Counted from the first letter of the stretch, positions 46,831-59,902 are shown. The stretch: DNA of 64,000 nucleotides from Chaenocephalus aceratus (GCA_023974075.1 JAMFTG010000506.1:47501-111500); one strand, 5' to 3'. Notes: generated by a model from the letters alone, not told the origin. Translations and numbers: made by a program.

Positions 46831-48635
46831 TTATGTGGCTCAATAAAAAACACTTTAGTATTATCATAACATTGAAGCATTGTTTTATTTACAATGTGAA
46901 GTCGATCCAGAGAAACAGAGAACAGAGGATGAATGACTTTGTGGCATGACAGAACTCTTACAGTGATCCATGTTTCCATAACCAGGGACAGTGCTCTCAT
47001 TCATAACAAAGCTGCAAGGCTGAGAGACAAGCGCAGAGACCAGTATTAGAACATGTTTGCGCTTTTAAAGTTTAACTTTAAAATAACTTTCTTTTGGACT
47101 TTTTGATTTAAAAATAAATAAATCTTCCCCAACAGTTTTTAGCCTGTTGCATTGCACTATGGTGTTGCATTGTGCACAGTTCACTCATTTAGTTTGTATT
47201 ATTCAACTTCATCTTCATCTTTCTGCTCGGTTGGCTCAAGCAGACAACCCCGCAGTAAGAGCGAGGGCTTCAGAGGCTTCATACAAGATGTCTTCCTAAC
47301 CTCTCCCATCACGGGGGGAGGACACCTGGATGTGCCACTTGGAATAGGCAGTTGCACTGCTCTTAAGCAGTTAGCAGAAGGAATGCAGGCAGATGAGCCT
47401 CCGTTTCACTGGGGGGATCAACTACAGTGCTCACTGAATGAGCCACAAAAGCAGAGCAATTGGGGGGGTTGAAATATGGCGCTCTGATGAAGAAGAGTTT
47501 GAGCCAATCAGCACCTCAGTGCTAATCTACAGTATCAGGATGCCCTTACACACCAGACATTCTGTGTCATAAAGAGAGGAGGAGAACGAGTCAGGAGGAC
47601 ATGTTCTTCCAGCTCTCGTACAAAGATAACATTTGAATTGAATGACCAGATGTTTATAGAAGTACAAATGTGTTAAATAGTGGTGATAAATATATTTTGT
47701 CAGATCAGATTACACTTTCACACTAAACAAAATAAATTAATTGATATTTTCAGATTATAAGGTATTGGACAACAAGATATTTCTAATATTATAACAGATA
47801 ATGTTACTATCCTTAATTGTCCAGCAATCAGGTAACAACACTACTTTGTAATGTAATACCCATGCACAGACAGACCTAAAATGATGTTTCAATTTTTAAG
47901 AATGTTTAATCTTTGAATATTTGCCTAACTTTTCCTTTTCAGATTGCTAAACATTTTGAGAATTGTTTAATTTTCCCCTCAGATTTTGAAATGACATAAT
48001 GATTGATAGTTGAAGTAATGTAATGATGTTATCATGCCATAGTCTTTTGATTTAATATGTAATGAAGTAAACGTAAAGCAATCCTAAAATTGAAGACACT
48101 GCAATTTTGCAGATTACAGATTGATCAAATCACAACTGTGAATCACAACCTTACCTGGATCTCTTATGGTACTGAGTTTAAAATGCTTTTGACTAGTGAT
48201 TGCCTTAAAGTAAATCTTTAAACTGCAAGCTGGTTTTGATTTTATAGTTTGATAAGTGAGATTAACTAATGGTTAATTGTTAAAACATATTATTTTAAAG
48301 TAGATGGTTTTGCTATTGTGCATCTGTGTTTTATGTGTGTTCATCATTGTGCTTTTGACAAAAGATGATCCAAACATTGATGAGAGATGATTTTCTATTG
48401 TGATTGTCTGTGTCAATCATTGTGGTTGGATGTTTCAATCTTATTCTACTCTGTGATGTAATTGATGTACGGTGAGACCACACTCAAATCTGAAGACGCC
48501 TATTGATTTAAGTATTGACCAAATTATTATTCGACTAATGTTTTCAGGTTATCAAAGATGATAAAAAGAGTGGACTGTTAGAGCATATTTCTTCCTTATT
48601 CCTAAGTGTCAAAGAATAATTCTTCCTTACTGTTG
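46500..48635. other. Intergenic sequence of unit 2
   Basis: Collinear with 17771-19929. (TA)n at 46806-46831 is longer than in unit 1. The open segment at 47248-47470 matches 18545-18768. No other gene. Confidence 0.5.
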
Positions 48636-49482
48636 TGCGTAGACGGCTCTGCTAAGATTGTTCCCTAGTTTAGGTTTCATGTTATGTGTTTAGATAGGTT
48701 CCAGTTTTATTTTGATAGTCTTGTCTACCCTCATGTGTCTAAAGTACGTTTCCTGCCTTGTCTGTTTTCCCACGGTTGTGATTGTCTAATTGTCTTCACC
48801 TGGTGTTGTCTGTCTAGTATATATAGTTCTCGTCTTCCCCTGTCTCGTTGCCAGATTGTCTTGTGTGTTCCAAGCCTTCCAGCGTAAGATCCTTTTGTCA
48901 TTGTCCATAGAGTTAGATTAGTGTATTAGTAGTTTTTGTTTTGTTGCTTTATGTATTCAGTGTGTTATGACCTGTCTACATTAAAACACTTTATTTTGAT
49001 ACTTTGTTTGTCTCTGTGTGAAGCTGACCGTTGAGCGGCCCAGACCAAGCAAGGAGGCAGAGGCAGAACGTCCAAAAATATAACCCGGCGTGGGCATTTA
49101 TTAAAAACACGGGCACAAAGTTCACAGTCTCAATCCTGCTGTTCCCTTTGTCCACATCCTGCAGCCACAAGGATCTCACACACATACCCAGCCCTCCCAA
49201 CAGACAGGGCAACAGAGCCTAAATACCCACACTCCAATCATCACAACAAGACACAGGTGAGGGGGAGGAGACAACACAGGAGACCAGGTGCACACCGTCA
49301 TCAGCCACAGACAACATATACTGTGCAATCACGCTAATAAAGTGCCCTATTACCCGGCCTGAAGCCGTCAGTCCATAGTGACGAAGTTACCTTCGTCACA
49401 CTCTGCATCGTGCATTTGATTCCACGCCCTTGTATAGCCCTAATACTTACTCCTAATATATTTAACCTTATTCTGTGTGTTG
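48636..49482. mobile_element. Dispersed LTR-like repeat, unit 2, and empty RTE site
   Basis: Counterpart of 19930-20776. The single ACATTTACGACCA at 49483-49495 is the pre-insertion site of the RTE-type LINE in unit 1. Confidence 0.4.
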
Positions 49483-49951
49483 ACATTTACGACCATCCCT
49501 GCTTGAATGTGTTAATGCAGTCGTATGTTAATACTAGGTTTTATGGCCTGACCTGGTGGGCACATGGGGGGGGGGGGGGGGTTACAACTGTGAGAACGCT
49601 GGCTTGCTATGCTCCACAGATGTGAGAGACATCTCCTGTGTCTGCAGATGTTTACGCCCATTCCCAATATGCTCATTAACTCACTTTAAACTAGTTAAAA
49701 GGTCTATCGAGAGATAGGCTGGGCAGAATTGACATGACAACCCACCCGTGCAGTCATAACCTTTTGCTGCTGTGACTTGTGATATGAATTCTCCGGCCGT
49801 TGACTTGTAATAAACTATCATTGCTTGACATCAAAGCTCCAACTCTCCTCGTGTCTCTCTGAGTCCTGACTCTCCATTGCTGCAGAAGTTTCCCTTACAG
49901 TCCTTGCATAGTAACAATATCTAAAACAGGCACTGGTGTCTTTTTAGCTTT

Positions 49952-51310
49952 TTAAAATAGCATTACCTTGATTTGATCAACATTTAAAAGAAGCTTTAGT
50001 TCAGCGAGCTGAGTCTGAATAATGTTAAAAACTGCCTGTAATTTAACACCAGCCTCCTGAATGTAGGGACCTGCACAGTACATCACGGTATCATCCGCAT
50101 AGAAATGTAAAGTAGCTTCATCCACATTATCACCTAAACTGTTGATATATATGGAGAATAAAAGTGGACCTAAAACCGAACCTTGAGGAACACCATTCGC
50201 AATGTTTAACCACTCAGAAGACAGCCCATCAAAGTGAACACATTGGGACCTTTCAGAGAGGTAGTTCACAAACCACCCACTGCATGGCTGGATATGCCAA
50301 TACTGAGTAGCCTCTGCTTTAAGATGCGATGATCGACGTTATCAAAAGCTTTGGACAGGTCAATAAATAGAGCTGCACAACTCTGCTTATTATCTAAAAT
50401 ACTAGTAATGTCATTCACCACTTTCATTGTGGGAGTGATGGTGCTGTGTTTCTTTCTGAAGCCTGACTGATGTTTAGACAGGATGTCATTTGTGCATAAA
50501 AACTCCTTTACTTGTTCACTCACTAGGCGTTCGAGCATCTTCGCCAGAACTGACAATTTAGAGATTGGCCTATAGTTATTTAAAATAGTTGCCTCCCCTC
50601 CTTTTAGTAAAGGCAGGACATACGCTGACTTCCATACTTTTGGAATTGTATTTGTGCTGAGGGAGAGGTTAAAAAGAGAAGTAAGAGGTGGAGCAATACA
50701 ATCTGCAGCTATCTTTAAAAAGAAAGGTTCTAAGTTGTCCGGGCCAGCCGGTTTCCTAGGATCTAACTTGGTTAAGGCTTCATGAACAACATCAACAGTA
50801 AAAGGAGTAAAACTGAAAGGGTTTTCCAGACCACATTGTTCAGAGTCACGGATTGGGGTGTTCACAGAAACAGAATCAAATAGAGAACCACAGGACACAA
50901 AATGCTTATTAAAGCAATGTAGCATAGTAGCCCTGTCCGATATAGTGCCAGATGCTGTGGTCAACGCAGAGGTCAGAGTGAAACATACCGGTTGATCATC
51001 AGGACACGTTTCACTGTTGAAACCGCAGATATTACTGCGTGACCTTCTGTAAAGAAATGCAAAAGGGTGAAGAGTGTCTGTCAGTGTCTGGGAGGTTCTG
51101 GTTTCAGCCACTTCAACATACAAGGAAATAGAGATGTAATTACTTCAATTGATAATAACCGGTCCAAATAAATCAAATGCTTCACAGTCAAGGAAGTGCC
51201 AAGACAACAACCTGAGTGACATACAAGGAACTGAGTTCAAAAAACAAGTCTTAAGAGATGAGACAAGGATTAGGGGAATTCACAGTCATACAAGGTGATA
51301 TGTTTCCTTG
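49952..51310 (-). mobile_element. LINE (CR1/L2/Rex1 group), unit 2 copy, one frameshift from a long ORF
   Basis: The 285-codon ORF (51123-50266) includes LDPRKPAGPDNLEPFFLK, NNYRPISKLSVLAKMLERLV, HQSGFRKKHSTITP and LFIDLSKAFDNVDH. It continues in another frame (50269-49952) with GVPQGSVLGPLLFSIYINSL and YADDTVMY. The break is a single-base indel near 50270 (ggtggtttgtgaac). Domain order is RT fingers and palm; thumb and endonuclease are not visible. The unit 1 copy has more frameshifts and has lost the catalytic YADD. Confidence 0.85.
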
Positions 51311-51808
51311 AGTGAAATATTTCACACCCCCCCTCCAGCGCGTCACAGTTTTGCCACTGTGAGACGCTACTAGCACTAAAGACCTTAATGACCCCGTGAT
51401 CTTTTATTGTTGAATTACTTTATTAACTATAAGTCTGCCCTTTGAGGCTCTTGAGCGGTCAAAGAGAGGTGTATTTAATGGTGTTGATCCCTGGATGATG
51501 GAAATAGTCCAAGTGCCATGTTAGGGGGACATTACGGAGGTCTTGAGTCCACCCTTTGAGGCTTTGTTAACATTGCTTGTTAACATGCTCTGGAGCATAA
51601 GGAGAGCATGGCGGCCGGTGAAGCTCTTGCTACCGAGGGTTCTGATGAGTCTGTTGAATTCCATGGTGATTCCAGTGGAAATTCTGTTTAGCTTACGTAC
51701 GTTGTATTGACTAATGCAGTGCCTCGGCCCTGCTGCTGCAAAACGGGGGGTGTTGTTAGCTTAACTATTTTTGATTCAAAGCTTACTAATATTAAATATG
51801 TTGAATGT
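51311..51808. other. Non-coding sequence up to the Gypsy LTR
   Basis: Equals 23190-23640 and then 33228-33330 of unit 1. A C-rich run is at 51326-51334. The LTR was inserted in gttgaatg(t), which is uninterrupted at 33325-33340 of unit 1. Confidence 0.5.
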
Positions 51809-52625
51809 TGTTACGGATGCTGTTTGTCTGCTCATTAATCTGCCTGTGAGTGTTTTCAGCTGTGTGTGTGTTCATGTAAATGAGCTGTGTGGTTGCGCCA
51901 ACTTCATTGGCTGCCCATCTCCTGGTCCGCCTCTGAAGATGGGGATTGGATTGACGGCGTCCAATCGCAGCGCACAGCCGGCGCACACCTGCTGGGGCGG
52001 AGTATAAAGGCTGAGCACGGACAACACGCTGGAGGCTCTGTATTGTGTGACAGACGCCTCAACCCTCTCATTGTGACAAAGCCTTCCTCCTGTGATTCTG
52101 TAGACTGACTAGCAGTGTGTGTTCTGTAGGGTTCTGTGCGAGCACACTGGTTAGCAGTGTGTCGTGGTATTCTGTGTTTAGTGTAGGGTTTGTGTGTGTG
52201 TGTTGCGTAGATCCAGGTTGCTTAGCTCCTGTAGAACCGCACTTAGGATAGTTACCTTGTGAAACAGCTTAGACCCAGGTGATTAGCACCTGAAGATCAG
52301 CATTCCTGTGTGTATATTGCATAGATCCAGGTGATTAGCACATGTAGACCCGCACCAGCTGTGTTTGCTCACAGTCCCGTTTTGTTATTGTTTGTTTCCA
52401 CTTTAGAAGTGAGGTATTTTCTTTCTTTTGTATAGTACTGGGCTACTCTCTTTTGGAGACCCTTTTGTGAACTAGTGACAGCTTGACCCGTTGTTGGGCC
52501 AAGCTGTTTGTGTGCAACGTTTTGCTCAGTTTGCCGTTACCAATAAAACCACCGGTAACCAATACCAATTACAAACTGGTCGTGTCGTTTCCCTTCCTTA
52601 CCCCTAGCAAAGAGGGAACGTAACA
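51809..52625 (+). mobile_element. 5' LTR of a Ty3/Gypsy-type retrotransposon (817 bp)
   Basis: It starts TGTTACGG and ends CGTAACA, so it has inverted TGTTACG/CGTAACA ends. TATAAAG lies at 52003-52009 and AATAAA at 52542-52547, the order expected for U3-R-U5. A primer-binding site follows directly. No 3' LTR is present because the element ends in its gag at the composite transposon. Confidence 0.9.
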
Positions 52626-52627
52626 CG

Positions 52628-52645
52628 TGGGGACTCGTCCGGGAT
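52628..52645 (+). promoter_or_regulatory. Primer-binding site, tRNA-Pro type
   Basis: TGGGGACTCGTCCGGGAT begins three bases after the LTR end. Complementarity to a tRNA 3' end (TGG pairs with CCA) and one mismatch to the usual tRNA-Pro primer site identify it as where reverse transcription starts. Confidence 0.85.
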
Positions 52646-52725
52646 CTTTAACTCAATTCCTGGGGTTATAGGTGGTTGTATTGTGGCTAAAAGCTTGGTA
52701 AAACGTGTGGGCGGTACACTCAGGT

Positions 52726-53703
52726 ATGGCATCGTTCGACATAGAAGCGTTCTTGGTCTGGCCGTGCTATGAGCAGCTGGACCGATGTAAAAAGGACGAT
52801 CTAATGGAGATAGCGCGGCACTTCAGTCTTGTGGTAAGTCGGCAGATATTAATCAAAGAGTTGAAGGCATTGGTGGTGGAAGAGATGGTGAGAAAATAGT
52901 TATTGGTACCGGCTGTACCGGTTGAGCTCCCAGTGTCTGATGTGGTAGCTGAAGACCCGTTAAGTCAGAGGCAGGCGGCGAAGTGTATAGGTACCGAGGA
53001 AAAGAGTGATGACAGCGAGGGGGGCGAGTCGTGTGAGCCATCGCTCACGCCGTCTCGCAGAGGTCCATCCTCTCCTGTGGGCAGCACAGATTCCCGGGAA
53101 GGGAATAAACTAAAAATCCGTCTCGCCCGGCTTCAGCTAGAGGCTAAAGACAGGGAGCAAGACAGGTAGTTCCAGTTGGAAATAAGGAAAATCGAGGCAG
53201 ATAAGGAAGTCCGGATCCGGATACGGCAGATGGAGCTAGACTCCGAACTGCGCGCATCCGGTGTTGTTGGCAATCCTAGAGAAAGCTTTTCACTTCCTTC
53301 TCATCCACCTGCCTTCAATGTAGGAAAAAATGTTGCGTTGGTGCCGGTTTTCCGTGAGACTGAAGTGGATGCGTATTTCGGTGCGTTTGAACGCATGGCA
53401 GCGGCATTACAGTGGCCGGCTGACGCCTGGGCTCTGTTAGTGCAGTGTAAACTTCACGGGAGAGCTCAGGAGGCGGTTGCTGCTCTTTCAGTGGAGGACA
53501 GCCTAAATTATGACCTGGTGAAGCGTGCCATACTTAGGGTGTACGAGTTAGTTCCCGAGGCTTATCGGCAGAAGTTCAGGAATCACAGAAAGGGGGCTAG
53601 TCAAACACATGTCGAGTATGCCAGGGAGAAGGGGATGTTGCTCCATAAATGGATTGATTCATGTGACGCTGCAGAGTATTCTGCCCTTAAAGAACTAGCC
53701 TAG
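52726..53703 (+). pseudogene. Truncated gag of a Gmr1-like Ty3/Gypsy element
   Basis: ATG 52726 (MASFDIEAF) opens a frame with two in-frame stops (about 52897 and 53167) and no frameshift. The N-terminus has a helix-rich, SAP-like look, then a long charged stretch with RKIEADKEVRIRIRQMEL (coiled-coil-like). A capsid-like region follows: AYFGAFERMAAALQWPAD, LVQCKLHGRAQEAVAALS, LVPEAYRQKFRN and HVEYAREK. That region resembles the Gmr1-like Gag capsid from which vertebrate SCAN domains derive. Sequence leaves gag at about 53700 for the composite transposon, so the nucleocapsid, protease, RT and integrase are missing. Confidence 0.75.
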
Positions 53704-54547
53704 CACTGTATGCAAAAACTCACACCTTACAAAGAACAATGGGATATACAGATACCCCCTAATGCTAAATGCCTTCCACTCATCCTCTCTTCCTGTAGTG
53801 TCATAAAACCCCCTTCCTGTTTATCCAACCCAGTCTCACAAAAAAAGTGTAATAACTACGTTGGTCCACAACGTAGGACGTAGTATTTCTACAAAAGCGC
53901 CTCTGAAATTGTAGGATCCCTACGTTTTTGTTCACTACTCATTCCAATGGCTGGCGTCTATGTCACGTGATCTTCACATTTCTCCCTGCAGAAAAAACAT
54001 GGCCGACCTTCGTTTTATTCTCGGTGTAAAATGCCTATTTTAGATTCAGATTATGTGTGCAGTGGATGTACATGATCTTTAGTTTGCTAGTTATTACGAA
54101 GATTATTATTGTGTCCATTCAACGTTTTCATTGTTACCAAGGTGGTTGCTAGGGACGCTGCTATCGATATTATTTCTGTTATATTGTGTAACTGTTTAAT
54201 GGTATTATCTTTATTGCTACCCCCTTCCCCATCAATGTATAGTGTTGGTCCACAGCGCAAGCGTATTAGTTTAACAAAATCCGCATCTAAAATTGTGGCA
54301 TAGATACGTTATTTTCCCCTGTGCAATTCTCCATTTACTCAACAATAAGACATAATTATCCTTGTGTTTATTTATTTGTTTGATTAATAAACACAAGTTG
54401 GAGTCCGTCAGGACCGAGGGTCGGAGCAGCTCATTTGCTTTACAGAATATTACACCCGGAAGTAAGTATTTTCTCCTCTTCGCTTGAGAAACCCCGTGAT
54501 AGTCCTCAAGCTCTGTGATTGGAGAGTGTGCCGAGCGTCGAACAGCA

Positions 54548-54555
54548 CTTGAAAT
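54548..54555. other. Empty site of the unit 1 hAT-like insertion
   Basis: cttgaaat occurs once in cagcacttgaaatgggatgg. Unit 1 has the 1204-bp element between two copies of it. Confidence 0.9.
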
Positions 54556-55246
54556 GGGATGGAACCACGGCAGACTGTCCAAAACTGGATTTGAACGGGT
54601 CCACCGCGTCCTCCCCTCCCCCACCCCGTCCCCAGAACTACACATGCTTGCTATTCTGTTTAAAGCTATTTAAAACATATAATTAATAAATGGGTGAAAA
54701 TTGCTTGTGCCCATAATGGGCAGCATTAATATATACCCACACGACAGCTAAGGTCAGAAGAGCTTTATTTAACAGCTGGTCTTATGTCTGTGACCCCTGT
54801 TGTTAATTGATGACATTACATTACATTACATTAATTGATACGCCTGAAACATGCACTTGTCAAGGTTCAGAGGCACATTGTGCAAATATGGCAGTAGCCA
54901 TCGATCATCTTAAGATAAGATATTCTTTATTGATCCCAAGTTGGAACATTTGCGTTACATCAGCATGTGTAACAGTTGTAAATATGCAGTGGTGTTTATT
55001 TGTAAATTATTTAGTATAATCACACAAATTCGGTGTTTTATATTTAATAATTCTGTGTTCTTTATTTATTGAATGTTCAATACCTGACAAGGCCGGAGAT
55101 GAAAAACTTTGGTCGCAGGTTCCTCAACAGTGCATTACAAGACATCTATCAATATGTGTGTATACCTCCACCATTACACTGTCATATTCTGCACATTTCT
55201 TATACTATCTACATACATCTTATAAGAGTATAATATTAGGGCTGTC
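54556..55246. other. Interior of the composite element, unit 2
   Basis: Counterpart of 29955-30764, lacking about 120 bp near 54655. No gene. Confidence 0.5.
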
Positions 55247-56166
<920 letters not shown>

Positions 56167-56792
56167 TATAATACATATAATATCAGTTAAAATAAGTACT
56201 TCAACATAGTTAACATTGCTGGAGGTATACATATTGATAGATGTCTTGTAATGCACTGTTGAGGAACCTGCGACCCAAGTTTTTCATTCATTGCATAACT
56301 ACACCGATTGTGAATATGATATGTCAATAAACCTTAGAAAATCTTGAAATCTTGAAAGGGATGTGCAAAATAGTCATTATATACAGTCTTTAATTAACTA
56401 TTAGTAGAGAATAACGAGTAACGAATATACTTTATAGGGATCCTATTCATATCTAATAATAAAAATAATGAAATTCAATAACATGCTTTAACCACTAGGT
56501 GTCCCTTTATATCAGCTGTGCACCTTTATGGTGTAAATACAGCCTATCTACCAATTGGATCAAATATATAAGTCTGCCAAATTAGTGTTGATACTGCAAG
56601 GAGACGTATTGTGTGAAAAGAAATGTAAGATGTTGTTTAATTGCTGATATATTTGTGATCCACGTCACGTTTTTAGTTTTTGGCGGCAGTTCCTCATGTT
56701 TGTCTAGAAGTCTTCTCAGCAGGGCTCTATAAATAAAGAACTACGGCAGATATGTAATATTTAATGCAGCGAACCGTGTATTACAATGCCGT
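56167..56792. other. Composite-element interior, first copy of a 900-bp direct repeat
   Basis: From about 55887 to 56792 this is nearly the same as 61457-62362. The match to unit 1 ends at cattacaatgccgt-type sequence (32264), where the rDNA-like block starts. Confidence 0.7.
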
Positions 56793-56929
56793 AAGGCAAA
56801 TGTCAGCCTTATGGACAGAGGTACCATGGGACTTGCCCTTCAAATGTACGCATGTCCGCTCAATGGAAATGCGATGTCAACTTCCGATGTCAAGTCCCTG
56901 CCAGCGTCTGGACAAATGTTACCAGTGTT

Positions 56930-57770
56930 TACCAGTGTTACCAGGGGCACGAGAATACCCTCCACTGGAGGGTGGGTGCTGCTGCTGTGAATAAGGCCGA
57001 ATATGGAAGCCGATGAGCGGACGATAAAGCACCGCAAAATACACCACCTTTAAGTGTTGCCAGGGGCACGAGAATACCCTCCACTGGAGGGTGGGTGCTG
57101 CTGCTGTGAATAAGGCCGAATATGGAAGCCGATGAGCGGACGATAAAGCACCGCAAAATACACCACCTTTAAGTGTTGCCAGGGGCACGAGAATACCCTC
57201 CACTGGAGGGTGGGTGCTGCTGCTGTGAATAAGGCCGAATATGGAAGCCGATGAGCGGACGATAAAGCACCGCAAAATACACCACCTTTAAGTGTTGCCA
57301 GGGGCACGAGAATACCCTCCACTGGAGGGTGGGTGCTGCTGCTGTGAATAAGGCCGAATATGGAAGCCGATGAGCGGACGATAAGCACCGCAAAATACAC
57401 CACCTTTAAGTGTTGCCAGGGGCACGAGAATACCCTCCACTGGAGGGTGGGTGCTGCTGCTGTGAATAAGGCCGAATATGGAAGCCGATGAGCGGACGAT
57501 AAAGCACCGCAAAATACACCACCTTTAAGTGTTGCCAGGGCACGAGATTACCCTCCACTGGAGGGTGGGTGCTGCTGCTGTGAATAAGGCCGAATATGGA
57601 AGCCGATGAGCGGACGATAAAGCACCGCAAAATACACCACCTTTAAGTGTTGCCAGGGGCACGAGAATACCCTCCACTGGAGGGTGGGTGCTGCTGCTGT
57701 GAATAAGGCCGAATATGGAAGCCGATGAGCGGACGATAAAGCACCGCAAAATACACCCTCTTTTCTGAGT
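56930..57770. repeat. 119-bp tandem repeat, about 7 copies (rDNA spacer-like)
   Basis: The unit contains gccaggggcacgagaatacc, ccctccactggaggg (an inverted repeat), gtgctgctgctgtgaataag and gataaagcaccgcaaaatac. Spacing is 119, 119, 118, 119 and 118 bp between copies, with almost no divergence, which suggests recent homogenisation. Open frames across it are an effect of repetition. A second, more diverged array of the same unit is at 59903-60335. Confidence 0.95.
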
Positions 57771-58100
57771 CACCAGGGGCATGAAGTTCTGGAGGGTGTG
57801 AACATCTGGGTTTAGTCCGTTGGGGAGTGCTTAATTCCGGGGGTCTGGGGTCTCATGTTATGGAAGTATGGATGATTTTCGAAATTCTCGAAAAACGGCT
57901 AAGTGCCAACGGGGGAGGGGGTCAAGTCTTCGGCGCTTCGGGACGAAGCCCCGGAGACTTTTGCACTCCCCCGTTGCAATTTACAACGGAGAGGGGAAAC
58001 GAGACCTCCCTCCTCCGTCCAAAAAATTCATTCATCTTTTCCAAGCTACCATCTGCAACGAAATCAGAAACCGGTTTTTGAGAGCACTTAGAAAAAAACG
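57771..58100. other. Sequence between the 119-bp array and the 130-bp repeats
   Basis: Its first 80 bp (tctgggtttagtccg, gggagtgcttaa) recurs after the second array at 60340-60420. Open frames of 60-94 codons overlap here on both strands with no domain. Confidence 0.5.
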
Positions 58101-58495
58101 AGCTATTTTCACTTGATGGGGAAATCATGGAGGAATGTATCCGCCTCATGAGCACTTTGGATCGGATGAAATTGTTGCCTGGAGGACCCCCCATCATGGT
58201 TCTCAAAAAACTTTAAGTTTTCAACTGGTCTCTGGAGGAATGCAAGGGGAGTTGTCAGGGGACTCTACCCGCCTCAAGAGGCACTATTTTGGGATACATG
58301 TTATCCATTTTCACCCTTTTTTATGGTTCTTCCAAAAAGTTAACTTAGACTTTTTCCGACTCTGGAGGAAGGTAGGGGGAGTTGTCAGGGGACTCTACCC
58401 GCCTTATGGAACACTATTTTGGGGTACTTTTTTACCATTTTCACCCCTTTTCTCTGGTTCTCCAAAAAGTCAAGTCAGACTTTTTTCCCGATTTC
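58101..58495. repeat. 130-bp imperfect repeats, 2-3 copies
   Basis: tctggaggaa...gttgtcaggggactctaccc at 58231 and again at 58361, each followed by ttttcaccc and ccaaaaagt. A degenerate earlier copy starts near 58115. Such duplicated blocks before a GC-rich transcribed spacer occur in rDNA as spacer-promoter repeats; that role is inference. Confidence 0.7.
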
Positions 58496-58498
58496 TCA

Positions 58499-58900
58499 CT
58501 GATCGAATGGCAAACGCGACCCGCCATCGGAGGGCCTCCGCCGGCCCGGCCTCGTGCCGGTGCTCTGGCGGTCGGTTCCTCCGAACTGCGGGTTCGACTC
58601 TGATGGCCGGGAGGGTGTGCTGCGCGGGGGTAACCCCGCGGAGCACAGCCTTCCTGCCCGCCCGATATGAAGCGTGACCGAGACGAACCGTCTGACTCAG
58701 GTGTCCCCACCACGGGTCCCGCGGCGGGGCGGAGGTTCCGGGCTGGAACCTCCCCACCCTCCGCCGCGGTGCACCCGGCAAACACTGTTTCTCGAACCCT
58801 CCACTGTTGCATAGCTGCGGCAATTGGCCTTGCTCCGGGCACTGGTTCCCTCCCCGGGGACCAGTGTTCGGTGACTCCACATGATATATGCTCGACCCTA
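58499..58900. other. GC-rich block with strong hairpins, resembling a 5' external transcribed spacer
   Basis: At 58616-58647 a 14-bp stem with one mismatch is closed by a GTAA tetraloop. At 58719-58768 ccgcggcgg...ccgccgcgg forms a second, long imperfect hairpin. The block lies directly 5' of the 18S-like sequence. It starts with a module (gccatcggagggcctccKCC, tcgtgccggtgctctgg, actgcgggttcgactctgat) that recurs three times at 59301-59610. No protein-coding frame is credible. Confidence 0.55.
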
Positions 58901-58923
58901 CTTCATAACATGCTACTCTCATC

Positions 58924-59162
58924 GAATCAGTTATGGTTCCCTTGATTGCTCAACGTTACTTGGGTGACTGTGACACGTCTAGACCTAATAGATGTCAACG
59001 AACGCTGACCTTCGGTGAAGTTCCGTGCTTCATGCAAAACCCATGCGGGGCGCCCTGGGACCTTTGGTGACTCTAGATAACCTCGCAGGCCCTCGTAGCG
59101 ACCACGGGTAACGGAGAACCATGGTTTGATTCGGGAGAGGGAGCCTTACAACCGGTTCCCAT
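58924..59162 (+). pseudogene. Decayed 5' fragment of 18S ribosomal RNA
   Basis: Collinear with the 5' domain of vertebrate 18S rRNA: aatcagttatggttcc, gattgct-caacgttacttgg, taata-atg...cgaacgctgaccttcgg, aaaacccatgcggggcg, tttggtgactctagataacc, gaccacgggtaacggaga and gggagagggagcct. About 90 nt between ggccctc and gaccacggg are missing, and substitutions fall in otherwise invariant positions (gggtgactgtgac, agacctaatagatg). The true 5' end is not present in recognisable form (atatatgctcgacc at 58883 may be a trace), and the sequence 3' of 59162 no longer follows 18S. It is not a functional rRNA gene. The comparison is from remembered 18S sequence. Confidence 0.8.
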
Positions 59163-59902
59163 TGTATAGGGTTGACCGTACTTCATCACAGGTTACCCGT
59201 ACCAACCACATATTCTTGTCTGCAAAGAGTGAACTGCCTGGTCCTGCCCTGGTGTTCCTCTACGGCTAGTGTCCAGCCGTCAGCTGTGCTATCAGCAAAT
59301 TTGACCCGCCATCGGAGGGCCTCCTCCCCGGGTCCACATGCCGGTGCTGGACGGTCGGACTAATAATATTTTACAGGCTCAGGGGTCTGCTCCTGGAGCG
59401 GCCTGCCATCGGAGGGCCTCCTCCGGCCCGGCCTCGTGCCGGTGCTCTGTTCCTCCGAACTGCGGGTTCGACTCTGATGCACTTTGAAGCTCCTGGAGCG
59501 GCCTGCCATCGGAGGGCCTCCACCTCCACCGGCCTGGCCTCGTGCCGGTGCTCTGGCGGTCGGTTCCTCCGAACTGCGGGTTCGACTCTGATGGCCGGGA
59601 GGGTCAAATCCCCAAATATGTGTATTTGCCCAAATGATGGAAATAAACAAAATGCTATTTTACAGGACAAGACAGTACAGGACTGCCGGATGTAGGTGTA
59701 TTTTCACAGCTTTCTGGAAATACACCAAATGTGATTTGCAGGGCGACCCAAAGCTCCTTTTACCCAAGTGATGTGCACGTCGCACATCACGGAGCTCATT
59801 TCATTACATGGTTTACCAGGGGCACTAAGGTTTACCCGAATGTCCTTATGTGTTTAGTCAGAGTGCTTGAGTTTGGGTACACGTCTTTGCCAGGCACACA
59901 CA
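59163..59902. repeat. Three copies of a GC-rich module, then AT-richer sequence
   Basis: The module gccatcggagggcctcc ... gccggtgct ... is at 59305, 59405 and 59508; the full form, ending gggttcgactctgatggccg, is at 58510 and 59500-59600. Copy borders vary (cacctccacc added in the third). No gene in 59610-59902. Confidence 0.7.

Noticed and set aside
56919..57782. Repeated MRCFIVRSSAS-type proteins on the minus strand
   Set aside because: These are the 119-bp satellite read in different frames; 119 is not a multiple of three.
57771..58945. Overlapping GC-rich ORFs up to 180 codons
   Set aside because: They lie in hairpin-rich, repeated rDNA-like sequence, overlap on both strands and have no domain.
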